Source: Knoellia aerolata DSM 18566 (GTDB taxonomy: Bacteria; Actinomycetota; Actinomycetes; Actinomycetales; Dermatophilaceae). Taken from it: 41,309 nucleotides of DNA. Made by a program: the position numbers and the translations under genes. This document shows positions 28,401-35,400 of the stretch, in pieces; the first letter of the stretch is position 1, and every line of letters begins with the position of its first letter. The notes below the pieces were generated by a model. The model was not told the DNA's origin and did not search any database. It saw nothing but the letters and a program-made list of their open reading frames with translations. The stretch is taken from contig NZ_AVPL01000033.1 in the NCBI RefSeq assembly GCF_000768695.1, forward strand, positions 1-41,309, in the 5' to 3' direction.

Positions 28401-28808
28401 GGTCGGGACCCCGGGCGCGGTGGCCGTCTCCTCCCGGAACTGCGCGGTGCGGACGTCGATGGGCTGCAGCTGGGCGGTCGCCCGGGACCAGGCGATGACG
28501 GCCATGCCGTCCTGGAGGACGTCGAGGCCGGAGCCGGGGGCCACGTCGGCGGCGACGCCCGCGTCGAGCTGGGCGGCGGCCTTGTTGAGCCGGCCGAACT
28601 TCGCCTGCACGTCGGAGGTGATCCACACGCCGCCGTCACCGACGTCGGCCTCATGGACGGTCGCGCCCTGGGAGGTCACGGCCGCGTAGCCGATGGTCGC
28701 GCCCGCGAGGACGACGACCATCGTCGACGCGACGCGCCCCCGGCTGCGCCCGCGCCGCGACGAGCGCGACAGGGAGGCGGGGCGAGCGGGACGGCGGAAG
28801 GGCTTCAC
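22419..28808 (-). CDS. Giant surface protein 1: anchor, propeller-like head, Ig/cadherin repeats, Fn3 domains
   Basis: 2129 aa, the same architecture as giant protein 2 and alignable along its length. TM at about 27-47 (TMVVVLAGATIGYAAV), head with HEADVGDGGVWI, charged linker at about 405-425 (QRDEDNKKKDKNVVDD), cadherin/Big-type repeats with D-N-D-T/ND-T-D-I-D calcium-site-like motifs, the shared GPKVPLLRCP module, Fn3 domains from about 1550, and a variant C-terminus with extra Cys (GTCRTSTCPK). The frame is open upstream for over 340 codons, but I start at GTG 28806-28808. It overlaps the tgpA stop as GTGA, has GAAGGATC upstream, and begins a typical basic-TM leader. It is translationally coupled to the transglutaminase-like gene. 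Confidence 0.88.
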   Translation of the reverse strand: MKPFRRPARPASLSRSSRRGRSRGRVASTMVVVLAGATIGYAAVTSQGATVHEADVGDGGVWITSDVQAKFGRLNKAAAQLDAGVAADVAPGSGLDVLQDGMAVIAWSRATAQLQPIDVRTAQFREETATAPGVPTRAPGRVAPTLVDLRAGVLAAVDPRTGKVWAQHVDTRKGVENLSGLATGAKPLATVGADAVLAVGEDGAIHVASGQKGTVTTIRPTAEAFAKPVTEQSGAKGSQLQVTAVGSAWAVYDPERDALHSSGRTEGVAAGFASAEGERAYAAVQLPGPGADAVAVAGGNGLRMVRLDGGAPTGGIEIEERVNRSGAVPLPAHPVVLRGCVHGAWSETGRVFYGANCGREQPVPTGTIDNVSETPLRDGVAFRVNRGIVALNDLDNGSAWDVERDKQKIDNWDALIPPPQRDEDNKKKDKNVVDDAVAQQPPTAKPDTLAVRPGRTSKLHVLDNDTDAAGSVLAIDPRDVSAVSDPDVRASVSADGQSIDVTVPAGSNTPFQFTYLVGNGKVKAKARAAVKVTVVADQTNNAPFLREGQATLARTAYPVLAGKRLSVPVIADWRDPESDPVIASVDGDGLSIDGQGRIAYLAPPVAGKGDVDYVVDDGRGGQTKGAVPVEVVALTETRARPPVTQPDVIRGVVGKSLQIEPLGNDISGADPGDPDDSMHLAGDVRAVANLTVDSNRDTGVVTVTPSGPGSFELSYAAQVGGGVTPGRIRVDVIEAADPEAPPVAVGDTATLRDQAPTLVDPLANDYSPRADVLVTQGVSTATSEDSWLRASIYQGRWIRVVALDPAGPAADSTRRGTIRYTVSDGSKTATGELSVTQKPARDLDPVVEDDKAVVREGDTVAAPVLDNDTMADGIPLRLDPLSVKVLGRGAEQTAFASGNVIRFVPAATGLRTEQLVTVEYAVHPEGMPERAQTGRLTVRVTPLPSTAVPNQAPVARSFSSSVTAGDPLTITVPTTGVDPDGDTVGVVGVVGTGGGAVDLRLGRVVSTGPSTIRYESFPTSSGTEVINYEVVDRFGAVSRAFVRVGVVAPGDPQPPVAVDDTVTAAPGKTVTSAVTANDLIARGDAVELQHEELNPSSEKSQWKVDVDESTVTTTVPDEGAPVHDFVYGISNGLFDPSRASLLVRGQKGWLNPPTALDDIAKPRPGETATVTDVLANDTDIDSDPATLKVVEVLSPNASIEGNKVSVAILDHPYSVPYVIEDEDGARAMAVVHVPRGSGGTPFVVEGSVIEMDKDASRTVRLGDYVRSPQSRVLGITSASTISTAPGSRLAVTADADGSLTLTSSGGYVGPASVMFEVTDQQSDDQKDVHTAYVSIPVQIGPKVPLLRCPTSAVSLIAGGLERTLDIPTLCRAWLPVGLTLDDVEFTTSWQREADDVRLEQSGAGRRTVTLSAGGNARSGEGVLRIGAKGSDLTAPVKVTVIGAPAQAQASAGGPDATLPAARLRPISVNGLQEGDSQQVDVRSYLDSPLRDASCTLTAATVTSGEGLTVTRDGCLLTVSAGERPSPTGRVSITVSDGPNRSANGAVAVTMLGRPGAPTAVAAQADRAAGGRARVSWSAPGYDGGAPIRTYTASWTGGSAGSLDCTASPCTIDGLTNGKDYFFTVTATNVVGESDPGGPSTAARPDTKPGPVPGVTMAGRGDGSLTIQWSAPENKGSAVSKYVVRLVPLAAGGSARTVEVAAPANRIPVTGLENEVQYSVAVQAWNEAGPGPFGPAVTMQSAGTPPAVTGLRLAPDGVGANKDLASIAITWDTTRPNGPPLKNYTVHRRVDGGGWAAIRTTAPGTTSTNDQVRYDGRRYDYVVTATNGADLTSPQTNPQSFTSIGQPSTPSVSAATPDNDERVRLTVSLGQPRSGGFTSVTWRSSGGASGTFPCGSCPAGGQVTITTSQLSTSPQTFTVTTDNGTRSSNPSGGSNQVQPYGPTPRPDPNGGSTSGRNVTYNWTLPTNGRPVTRVVVTGAASHDGEPITSIGASGNFAQDLTINIRAYSAGGESPVLQMTRRTDNPPQPQIYNVGPSPEQYNDPAGVGTCRTSTCPKVNYSVRDFPPNTSWNAVCESERAGNSTTRTANIDGSGNGYSMPRYCLFARGGVGQVRMHLWNGSQDVYSPWVPF

Positions 28809-31213
28809 GCGGATCCTTCGGCGCCACGGGTGCCGCGCATCGAGGTCAGGGAGGGCAGGGAGGGCAGTCGCGAGCCGGACCCACGGGGGCGGCGGTCGCG
28901 CTCGAGGAGGGGGCGCACGCTGAGGTCGGAGCGCAGCCGGCGCCACCGCGAGACCGAGCCGCGCAGCTGGCGGCGCACGTCGTCGGCCTCGGCGAGCAGG
29001 GCGGTCGCCACCTCGGGCTCGGGGTCGCCGGGACCGAAGACGGCGGCGTTGGCGCCCACGGCGATCGGCCGGGCCGTGGCCGTCTCGGGCAGGGAGGCCG
29101 CCTGCTCGAGCCGGGTCGCACGCTGGGGGACGGCGATGCCGAGGCTGCGGGCGTCGCTGACGAGGTCGCGCCAGACCCAGGCGGCACGCGACGCGGTCGG
29201 ACCCGTCGTGGCGTGCCGGCGTCGGCGCCTCGCCTTGAGCCAGCGGATGAGGCCGTAGGCCGCGAAGGCGAGGAGGACGGGCAGGACCAGGGCGAAGACG
29301 AGGAGCTTGAGCCACAGCGGCCAGGCGCCGATGTCGAGCGGGTTGCGCTTCTTCTTCTTGATGTCCGTGGCGTTCTGGGCCTGGTCCGGTCCCTGGAGGA
29401 CCGAGGGCGGGTTGACCCCGGCGGGCGGGGGCACCTGCGCGCCGACCTTCTGCTCCTCGGACTTCAGCTGCTGCTCGTTGGGCTTCTTGTTGCGGTCGGG
29501 CAGGAAGGTCGACGGGAGGAGGGCATGCCACGTGCCGTTGTCCTGCTGGACCTCGACCCAGGCGTGGACGTCCTTGCCCTTGACGACGCCGCCGGACCCG
29601 GGGATGGCCCCCATGACCACGCGGGTCGGGATGCCGATCCGGTTGCCGGCGAGGGCGAGGGTCGCGGCGTACTGCTCGTCGTTGCCGGCAAGCTGGGTCG
29701 AGCCGACGAAGCGGCCGAGGCGGCCGAGGCCGTGGCCGGGGAGGTAGACCTTCTCGTAGGAGTTGGCGGTGCCGCCGTCGGTGTAGGCGCCGTCCTGGGT
29801 CATGACCTTGGCGACCGCGGCGAACTTCTCCCACGAGCTGCCGGCCTGGCCGGACCAGGCGTCGAGCTTGGCGTCGAGGAAGCTCGTGTCCTCCGCGAGC
29901 GCACCACCGCTCGCGACGTCGAGCTCGGCGGGCATCGTCGTCGAGACATCGTCACCGAGGACGGTGTCGAACGAGTAGGAGTCACCCGGCCGCACGAGCG
30001 CGGGCACGACCGCCGTCTCGGTGGCGGTGTTGAGCCACAGCGCGTCGGCGAGCTCGTCGCCGCGGGCGCCCTCGAAGCGCACCCCCGTCGTCGACCCGGC
30101 GAGCGGGAGCCAGGCGCCGTCGTAGCCGCCGTCGGGCACGGTGACCGTGGCCGTCGCGGTCGTGCCCTGGGTGCGCGGGGCGATGCGCGAGCCGACCTGC
30201 TGGTACGGCGTGCCGTCGGTCGCCCGGTCGGCCGCGCCCCAGACGAGGCCGTCGTAGCTGTCGAGCGTCGCGAAGCGGACCGGGGTCCCCTCGGGCAGCC
30301 CGGTGACCCTGAGGATCTCGGTGTCGAAGAGGTCGGCGGAGTTGGGCTCGGTGTAGCGGCGGAAGCCCGACAGTGGGCTGGTGAACTGCGCGACGTCGTA
30401 GGGCGGGGTGAGCTGCGTGCGCACGACCGCGCGGGCCGAGCTCTCGTCGGTGCCCGGCAGGAACTGGCCGAGGAAGGTGCCGGCGAGGGCGGCGACCGTG
30501 AGGAGCACGAGGCCGGTGACGGCGCGGGCCTGGCGCCCGGCACCGTTCTGCATCGCCGCGCGGGTGCGGCCGGCGCGCACGACGAGCCAGAGGATGAGGA
30601 CGAGGGCGAAGAGCACGCCCTGGACGAGCTTGGCCGCGGGCTGCTGGGTGCCGAGCGCGATGCTCCCGACGAGGAGCAGGACGGGCACCACTGCGGCGGC
30701 GCCGACCCCGGCGAAGCGCCGGGCCACGCCGTAGGCCGCGGCCGAGCCGAGCAGGCCGGTGACCCACGGGAGCGCGACGAGCGGACCGCGGGCGTCGACG
30801 GGCGGGAGCAGCGTGAGCCACTCCTTCCACCCGGTCACCGGCGCCACGGCGAGGTCGGTCAGCGTCTGCAGGCTGGGGATGACCCCGGCGACGAGGTCCC
30901 CGCGGACGGCGAGGGGCCCGCCGAGCAGGAAGTGGGTCGCGAGGAGGACGAGGGTGGTGAGGAGCAGCGACCAGGTGCGCACCGTCGCCACGTGGGCCAC
31001 GGCGGCGCCGAGGACGACGCCGGCCCCGGCCGCGAGCACCCACTCCCACCCGATGAAGCCGGTGCGGAACCCGACGAGGGCGATGGCGACGAGGACGAGC
31101 GCGAAGGCGAGGTCGACGAGGGCCGGGCGGGACGGCATACGGAGCAGTGCCGGACGGTCCGGGCGCGGTCGGGACACTCGCTCGCCGGAACGAGCGGGGG
31201 CGTAGGTGTTCAT
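28805..31213 (-). CDS. TgpA-like membrane protein with degenerate transglutaminase domain
   Basis: 802 aa. About six N-terminal TMs (DUF3488-like, residues 30-245), a large extracytoplasmic region with a transglutaminase-like core at about 490-570, a further TM (WPLWLKLLVFALVLPVLLAFAAY) and a basic cytoplasmic tail. In active members the nucleophilic Cys precedes Glu-Gln. Here the site reads AGNDEQYAAT with Asp512 (GAC, 29678-29680) in its place. His550 is kept (VHAWVEV) but the usual Asp-Pro-Thr is LLPST. The whole protein has no cysteine. It is thus a probable pseudoenzyme acting as a binding or scaffold protein. It overlaps DUF58 by ATGA and the giant gene by GTGA. Confidence 0.9.
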   Translation of the reverse strand: MNTYAPARSGERVSRPRPDRPALLRMPSRPALVDLAFALVLVAIALVGFRTGFIGWEWVLAAGAGVVLGAAVAHVATVRTWSLLLTTLVLLATHFLLGGPLAVRGDLVAGVIPSLQTLTDLAVAPVTGWKEWLTLLPPVDARGPLVALPWVTGLLGSAAAYGVARRFAGVGAAAVVPVLLLVGSIALGTQQPAAKLVQGVLFALVLILWLVVRAGRTRAAMQNGAGRQARAVTGLVLLTVAALAGTFLGQFLPGTDESSARAVVRTQLTPPYDVAQFTSPLSGFRRYTEPNSADLFDTEILRVTGLPEGTPVRFATLDSYDGLVWGAADRATDGTPYQQVGSRIAPRTQGTTATATVTVPDGGYDGAWLPLAGSTTGVRFEGARGDELADALWLNTATETAVVPALVRPGDSYSFDTVLGDDVSTTMPAELDVASGGALAEDTSFLDAKLDAWSGQAGSSWEKFAAVAKVMTQDGAYTDGGTANSYEKVYLPGHGLGRLGRFVGSTQLAGNDEQYAATLALAGNRIGIPTRVVMGAIPGSGGVVKGKDVHAWVEVQQDNGTWHALLPSTFLPDRNKKPNEQQLKSEEQKVGAQVPPPAGVNPPSVLQGPDQAQNATDIKKKKRNPLDIGAWPLWLKLLVFALVLPVLLAFAAYGLIRWLKARRRRRHATTGPTASRAAWVWRDLVSDARSLGIAVPQRATRLEQAASLPETATARPIAVGANAAVFGPGDPEPEVATALLAEADDVRRQLRGSVSRWRRLRSDLSVRPLLERDRRPRGSGSRLPSLPSLTSMRGTRGAEGSA

Positions 31214-32841
31214 GCCAGGGCTCCACTGAAGAGGACGCGGCGCAGGTCGGTGAGCTCGCGCACCGTGAGGATGGTCAGCCCGCCCGCGTGGCGGACACCG
31301 ACCTGGGCGTCGGGGTCGATGACGAGGGCCACCTTGATGACCTCGACCTCGAACTGGGCGAGGGCCCGCTGGACCTGGATGAAGGGACGGTGCGAGCCGG
31401 TGACGAGGATCGCGACGCTGGCGTCGGGGGCGAGGGCGGCGGCGTCACCGGACGCGGCGAAGACGTCGATGGCCCCGATGCCGGCGCGGGCGAACGTGTC
31501 GAGGGTGAGCGCCGCGGTCGAGCGCGAGATCTGCTGGTCGTGGCAGACGACGGTGGTGTCCTGCTCGTCGAGGATCGAGCGCAGCGCCAGCGAGGCGGCG
31601 CACGAGATGGCGAGCTCGACGGCCTCGTCCTCGCCGGTGTAGACCTCGGGCGAGGTGTCGACGACGACCGCGAGGTGCGAGCGCCGGGTGTCGAGGAACT
31701 GGCGCACGAGCAGGCGACGGTGCTTGGCCGTCGAGCGCCAGTGGATGTAGCGCCGGTCGTCGCCGGGCTGGTACTCGCGCAGGGCGTGGAAGGCGAGGTC
31801 GGACATCGACAGGTCGGGGGTCACCTGGCCCTCGAGGTCGCGCAGGAGCCCGGCGCCGAGCGGCTCGAGCGACGTCGTCAGGGGGTGCACGAAGAGCTCC
31901 GTCCGCTCGGTCCACTCCATCGTGCGACGGACGAGGCCGAGGGGGTCGCCGTGCACGGTCGTCGCCGGGCCGACCTGGATGACGCCGCGGCGCTCGGTGG
32001 GGACGACGAAGAGCTCCTCGTGCGACTTGCCGGAGCCGAGCGAGGGGAGGGTGAAGCGGGCGGCGGAGCGGCCGACGGGCAGCTCGACGAGCAACGGCAG
32101 CATCCCGCGACCCGAGAGGTTGCGGACCTCGATGCGTCCGGTGGCGGGCTCGCCCACGGTCACCCGCGTCGGGTCGACGTCGGTGCGGATCTCGACCTTG
32201 GCGTGGCCGACCGCGAGCGCGACGCAGGCGAGAAAGAGGACGAGGCACGCGACGGCGATCATCGCCAGCTCGGTCCACTCGTAGCGGCTCGCGAGGAACC
32301 ACGCGAGCAGGCCGAGGAGGCAGACGGTCCAACCGAGCGCCGACACCCACGCGATGGTGCGCAGGACCGGGCGCCAGACCGGCTCGGAGCGCTCGGCCAG
32401 CGGGCGGATGCGATCGCCGGTGAGGTCGAGCAGGCGCGCGCCGGTCTGGGTGATCGCGGTCGGGATCTGCACCCGGGGCAGGGTGATCGTCGGGAGCTCG
32501 GGGCGACGACGGGTCGAGCGGCTGGCGGGGCTGGCGGGGCCGGTGGAGCCGCCCGCGGCCGCGCCCCGGGGCTCGACGTCGTGCCGGCGCACCGACTGGG
32601 TGTCGTCGTCGGACGAGCGCCGACCCAGCAGCGCGCGCCAGCGGGACCCCCCGGTGGCGGTGGCCCCGGAGGACCGCCGCCGGCTCGGCTGGTCCTGGGC
32701 GGGCCGCACCTTGAGCGAGGACCGGGAGACGGTCGAGTCGTCCTGGTCCACGGCCGTGCCGGGGGTCGACGAGGACGACCCGCGCAGGTCGGATCGTCGG
32801 ATCGTCGCCGACTCGTCGTCGGGGCCCCCCTGGTCGGACAT
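31210..32841 (-). CDS. DUF58 domain-containing membrane protein
   Basis: 543 aa. A long disordered N-terminus of about 150 residues rich in Ser/Arg/Asp (many Ser/Thr, possible targets of the kinase nearby) precedes two TMs at about 160-210 (VSALGWTVCLLGLLAWFLA, AMIAVACLVLFLACVALAV). The DUF58 core carries REYQPGDDRRYIHWRSTAK, the defining motif, and a vWA-like fold (HLAVVVDTSPEVY). ATG at 32839-32841 is 2 nt after the moxR stop. The stop overlaps tgpA. DUF58 proteins pair with MoxR ATPases as a chaperone-like module for envelope or secreted partners. Confidence 0.92.
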   Translation of the reverse strand: MSDQGGPDDESATIRRSDLRGSSSSTPGTAVDQDDSTVSRSSLKVRPAQDQPSRRRSSGATATGGSRWRALLGRRSSDDDTQSVRRHDVEPRGAAAGGSTGPASPASRSTRRRPELPTITLPRVQIPTAITQTGARLLDLTGDRIRPLAERSEPVWRPVLRTIAWVSALGWTVCLLGLLAWFLASRYEWTELAMIAVACLVLFLACVALAVGHAKVEIRTDVDPTRVTVGEPATGRIEVRNLSGRGMLPLLVELPVGRSAARFTLPSLGSGKSHEELFVVPTERRGVIQVGPATTVHGDPLGLVRRTMEWTERTELFVHPLTTSLEPLGAGLLRDLEGQVTPDLSMSDLAFHALREYQPGDDRRYIHWRSTAKHRRLLVRQFLDTRRSHLAVVVDTSPEVYTGEDEAVELAISCAASLALRSILDEQDTTVVCHDQQISRSTAALTLDTFARAGIGAIDVFAASGDAAALAPDASVAILVTGSHRPFIQVQRALAQFEVEVIKVALVIDPDAQVGVRHAGGLTILTVRELTDLRRVLFSGALA

Positions 32842-32843
32842 CG

Positions 32844-33812
32844 TCAGGCGACGCGCTCGGTCGGGGGTGCGACCTCGCCGAGGATCTGGCCGATGACCTG
32901 GTCGACGGTGATGCCCGCGAACTGCGCCTCGGCGGTGACGAGGAGGCGGTGGTTGAGGACGGGGTGCGCGAGCAGCTTGATGTCGTCGGGGATGACGTGG
33001 GTGCGGCCCTGGCCGATGGCCCAGGTCTTGGCGCACCGGATGAAGGCGAGGCAGCCACGCACGGACAGGCCGAGGCGGACGCTGACGTGGCGGCGGCTCT
33101 CCTCGGCGAGGCGCGAGACGTACTCGAGGATCGCGTCGTCGACATGCACCTCGTCGGCGAGCTCGGCCATGTCGAGGACGACCTGCGAGGTGACGACCGG
33201 CTCGAGGGCCTTGGTGCGGTCACGGGTCTTCGCGTCGCGCAGGACGCGGACCGTGGCCTCGTGGTCGGGGTAGCCGAGCGTGGTCTTCATGAGGAAGCGG
33301 TCGAGCTGGGCCTCGGGCAGGCGGTAGGTGCCGGCCTGCTCGATGGGGTTCTGGGTCGCGATGACCATGAACGGCTCGCCGACCTCGTGGCGGACGCCGT
33401 CGACGGTGACCTTGCCCTCCTCCATGACCTCGAGGAGCGCGGACTGCGTCTTCGGCGAGGCGCGGTTGATCTCGTCGGCGAGGACGATCGTCGCGAAGAT
33501 CGGGCCCTTGTGGAACTCGAACTTCTTGATGTTGGGGTCGTAGATCGTCACGCCGGTGACGTCGCTGGGCAGGAGGTCGGGCGTGAACTGGATCCGGCTG
33601 TTGGTCCCGTGGACCGTGCTCGACACCGCACGGGCGAGCTGGGTCTTGCCGGTGCCGGGGAAGTCCTCGAGGAGGAGGTGCCCTTCGGAGAGCATGCAGG
33701 TGAGGGCCAGGCGGATGACGTGCTCCTTGCCGAGCACCGCCTTGTCGACGTTGCTGACCATCGCCTCGAAGGTCGTGGTGAACCAGGCAGCCTGGTCATG
33801 GGTGACCGTCAT
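32844..33812 (-). CDS. MoxR-family AAA+ ATPase
   Basis: 322 aa. Walker A LEDFPGTGKTQLA, Walker B IVLADEINRASPKTQSALLEVMEE, sensor 1 ATQNPIEQ, arginine-finger region LPEAQLDRFLM, and a C-terminal lid with SVRLGLSVRGCLAFIR. These ATPases act as chaperones for metal insertion or complex assembly. ATG at 33810-33812 (MTVTHDQAAW) has GAGAGGA upstream. A start 20 codons earlier is less likely. It is the first gene of the moxR-DUF58-tgpA-giant cluster. Upstream lie two perfect palindromes. Confidence 0.95.
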   Translation of the reverse strand: MTVTHDQAAWFTTTFEAMVSNVDKAVLGKEHVIRLALTCMLSEGHLLLEDFPGTGKTQLARAVSSTVHGTNSRIQFTPDLLPSDVTGVTIYDPNIKKFEFHKGPIFATIVLADEINRASPKTQSALLEVMEEGKVTVDGVRHEVGEPFMVIATQNPIEQAGTYRLPEAQLDRFLMKTTLGYPDHEATVRVLRDAKTRDRTKALEPVVTSQVVLDMAELADEVHVDDAILEYVSRLAEESRRHVSVRLGLSVRGCLAFIRCAKTWAIGQGRTHVIPDDIKLLAHPVLNHRLLVTAEAQFAGITVDQVIGQILGEVAPPTERVA

Positions 33813-33866
33813 CGGGTCCGGGTCCTCTCGTCGGGTGGCGTGAGGCGGCACCGTTTCCCGGCCGAC

Positions 33867-33899
33867 GACCACGTGGTCCCGCGCCGGGTGGCGCCACCC
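33867..33899. promoter_or_regulatory. Two perfect palindromes upstream of moxR
   Basis: GACCACGTGGTC at 33867-33878 (12 bp) and GGGTGGCGCCACCC at 33886-33899 (14 bp), 55-87 bp upstream of the moxR start. A third, TTCCGCGGAA (34002-34011), lies further up, with a -10-like TAGCAT (minus strand) at 33966-33971. They are good operator candidates for the operon. Apart from these, the DUF559 cassette's left inverted repeat and its left array, I see nothing in the gene-free stretch 33813-34192. Confidence 0.45.
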
Positions 33900-34049
33900 C
33901 CCATGGGTGCTTCGGCACGCGGCGCACCCTCTCGGTGTGAAGAAGTGACGCGTATGCCGAGTCGCATGCTACCGGCTGCCGCCGGCCTCCCACCCCCACG
34001 CTTCCGCGGAAAAGGAGGTGGTTGAACCCTCACCTTTTCGTGCGCCCCA

Positions 34050-34157
34050 GCGTCCGCAACCCTGGTCCGAAACCCGACCACCTCTGCGGACGCACGCGGG
34101 GAGACCGACGCCAGCGTCCGCAACCCTGGTCGCGAACCCGACCACCTCTGCGGACGC
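34050..34157. repeat. Left array: two 44-bp nested palindromes, 64-bp period
   Basis: Units at 34050-34093 and 34114-34157. Each has outer arms GCGTCCGCA/TGCGGACGC, inner arms GGTC(G)/(C)GACC and conserved ACCCT and ACCTC internal loops. The 20-nt spacer ends GACGCCA. It lies past the 3' end of the nuclease gene. A CGGCATAC octamer (reverse, 34175) sits between the array and the gene. Confidence 0.9.
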
Positions 34158-34192
34158 ACGCGGGACGAGCGCGCGTATGCCGTCCGCTCCCG

Positions 34193-35149
34193 TCAGCCGG
34201 ACCAGCCTCGGCTTCGCAGGAGGGCAGCGAGCGAGGTGAAGAACGGCTCCGGGTCGACCCGCAGGGTCAGGACCGACAGGGGAAGAGCGGCTTCGCCCCG
34301 TGTCTGGAGGTCGGCGAGCCGCACCTCGTCGCGCATCGAGGTCACCAGGTGGTCGTGGCCGACGCCGTTGACCTCGACGCACACGCCGAACCGGTCCCAG
34401 AAGGCGTCGAGGACCGCGCCCCCTGTCGACAGCCGCCGCCGTACCTGGCGGGACGGCTCGGGCAACCCGCGGAGGCGGCACTCGGCAGCGAAGTCCAGCT
34501 CGTTGAGCGAGTGCACGCCGAGGAGGAGGTCCGCGGCCACGGCTCGCAGCATCGCCCGGAACTCGTGCCGGGCGACGCGGTCGAGCTCGGCGACGAGGTC
34601 CTCGGCACGAACGAGTCGTTGCTGCAGCGGCATGACGAGACAGAGTGCGGCCTGGCGGCGGGACACCGCCCACAGGGCAGCCTGGACCGCCGCCACGGGT
34701 GCCGTCGACCGACGGATGCCCACGCTCGTGCAGTCTCCCGCGCCCCAGCGGCGCGTCTCGTGCAGGACGATCCCGTCGGGGAGGTCGCGGCCGTCCTTGG
34801 TGAAGCTCTTGCTCACCCAGATGTGCGTGCGTGGCTCGTCGAACCCGGTCAGCCCGTGGGCCTGCAGCGCGGTGACGCCACCCAGCCGAGAACCGGGGCC
34901 GACGCGCACCAGCGCCGCCCGCCACGCCTGTTCGCCGACCAGTGGACCCGTGTGCAGCACCACGCCCTTCGCGCCGATCGGTCGCCAGTGGCCGGCCCGG
35001 ATCATGCTGCGGCGCAGCGAACGACTCACCCCCGCCGTGCGGAGCTCGGCCAGGGTTGCCACCCCGTCGAGCTCGAGGCAGAGCCGCCCCGCCACCTCGC
35101 TCCGGTTCGTCATGACGGCAGCGAATCGCCTCCGCGCGGAATCCACCAT
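34193..35149 (-). CDS. DUF559-type endonuclease-fold protein with AbiEi-like N-terminal region
   Basis: 318 aa, of the actinobacterial family with an N-terminal winged-helix/AbiEi-antitoxin-like part (about 20-100: GVATLAELRTAGVSRSLRRSMIRAGHWRPI, then ALQAHGLTGF) and a C-terminal DUF559/Vsr-like PD-(D/E)xK fold (about 220-315). There VLDAFWDRFGVCVEVNGVGHD supplies the Asp and Glu259 expected of the active site. No AbiEii toxin gene is adjacent. The start is uncertain: ATG 35147-35149 or ATG 35111-35113 (MTNRSEV), neither with a well-placed ribosome-binding site. The arrays and inverted repeats on both sides suggest it acts on or spreads with them. Biochemical function is unknown. Confidence 0.75.
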   Translation of the reverse strand: MVDSARRRFAAVMTNRSEVAGRLCLELDGVATLAELRTAGVSRSLRRSMIRAGHWRPIGAKGVVLHTGPLVGEQAWRAALVRVGPGSRLGGVTALQAHGLTGFDEPRTHIWVSKSFTKDGRDLPDGIVLHETRRWGAGDCTSVGIRRSTAPVAAVQAALWAVSRRQAALCLVMPLQQRLVRAEDLVAELDRVARHEFRAMLRAVAADLLLGVHSLNELDFAAECRLRGLPEPSRQVRRRLSTGGAVLDAFWDRFGVCVEVNGVGHDHLVTSMRDEVRLADLQTRGEAALPLSVLTLRVDPEPFFTSLAALLRSRGWSG

Positions 35150-35228
35150 CTCCGACGACCCGGGCTGTGGACGGATGGAACGCCCGAGTCGAGCTGTGGA
35201 CGATCAGGCCGCTGGCCGGCATACGCCA

Positions 35229-35400
35229 GCGTCCGCAACCCTGGTCGACAACCCGACCACCCTTGCGGACGCAATCCCGAAGAGCGACCCCAGCGTCCGC
35301 AACCCTGGTCGACAACCCGACCACCCTTGCGGACGCAACCCCGAAGAGCGACCCCAGCGTCCGCAACCCTGGTCGACAACCCGACCACCTCTGCGGACGC
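35229..35400. repeat. Right array: three 44-bp nested palindromes, 64-bp period
   Basis: Units at 35229-35272, 35293-35336 and 35357-35400, same family and direction as the left array. The two 20-nt spacers differ at one base. The units differ only in the right internal loop (ACCCT or ACCTC). It lies upstream of the nuclease start, with a CGGCATAC octamer at 35217. The rest of the gap 35150-35480 holds the right inverted repeat and the terminator below. Confidence 0.92.

Noticed and set aside
26040-29258. 1072-codon plus-strand open frame
   Set aside because: Antisense to giant protein 1 and tgpA, with no recognisable domain and compositional bias only.
28809-29834. An N-terminal extension of giant protein 1 by about 340 residues
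   Set aside because: It lies wholly within tgpA in another frame, is Arg/Pro-rich, and the GTG at 28808 has a ribosome-binding site and begins a proper membrane anchor.
33813-33872. A 20-residue longer MoxR N-terminus
   Set aside because: Homologues begin near MTVTHDQAAW, and the ribosome-binding site fits ATG 33812. The longer start would cover the operator candidate.
34193-35149. A complete AbiE-type toxin-antitoxin pair
   Set aside because: Only the AbiEi-like/DUF559 protein is present. No nucleotidyltransferase toxin gene is adjacent.
34050-35400. The regular 64-bp repeats look at first like a CRISPR array
   Set aside because: Only two and three units, the 20-nt spacers of the right array are almost identical, the repeat is a 44-bp nested palindrome, and no cas gene is near.
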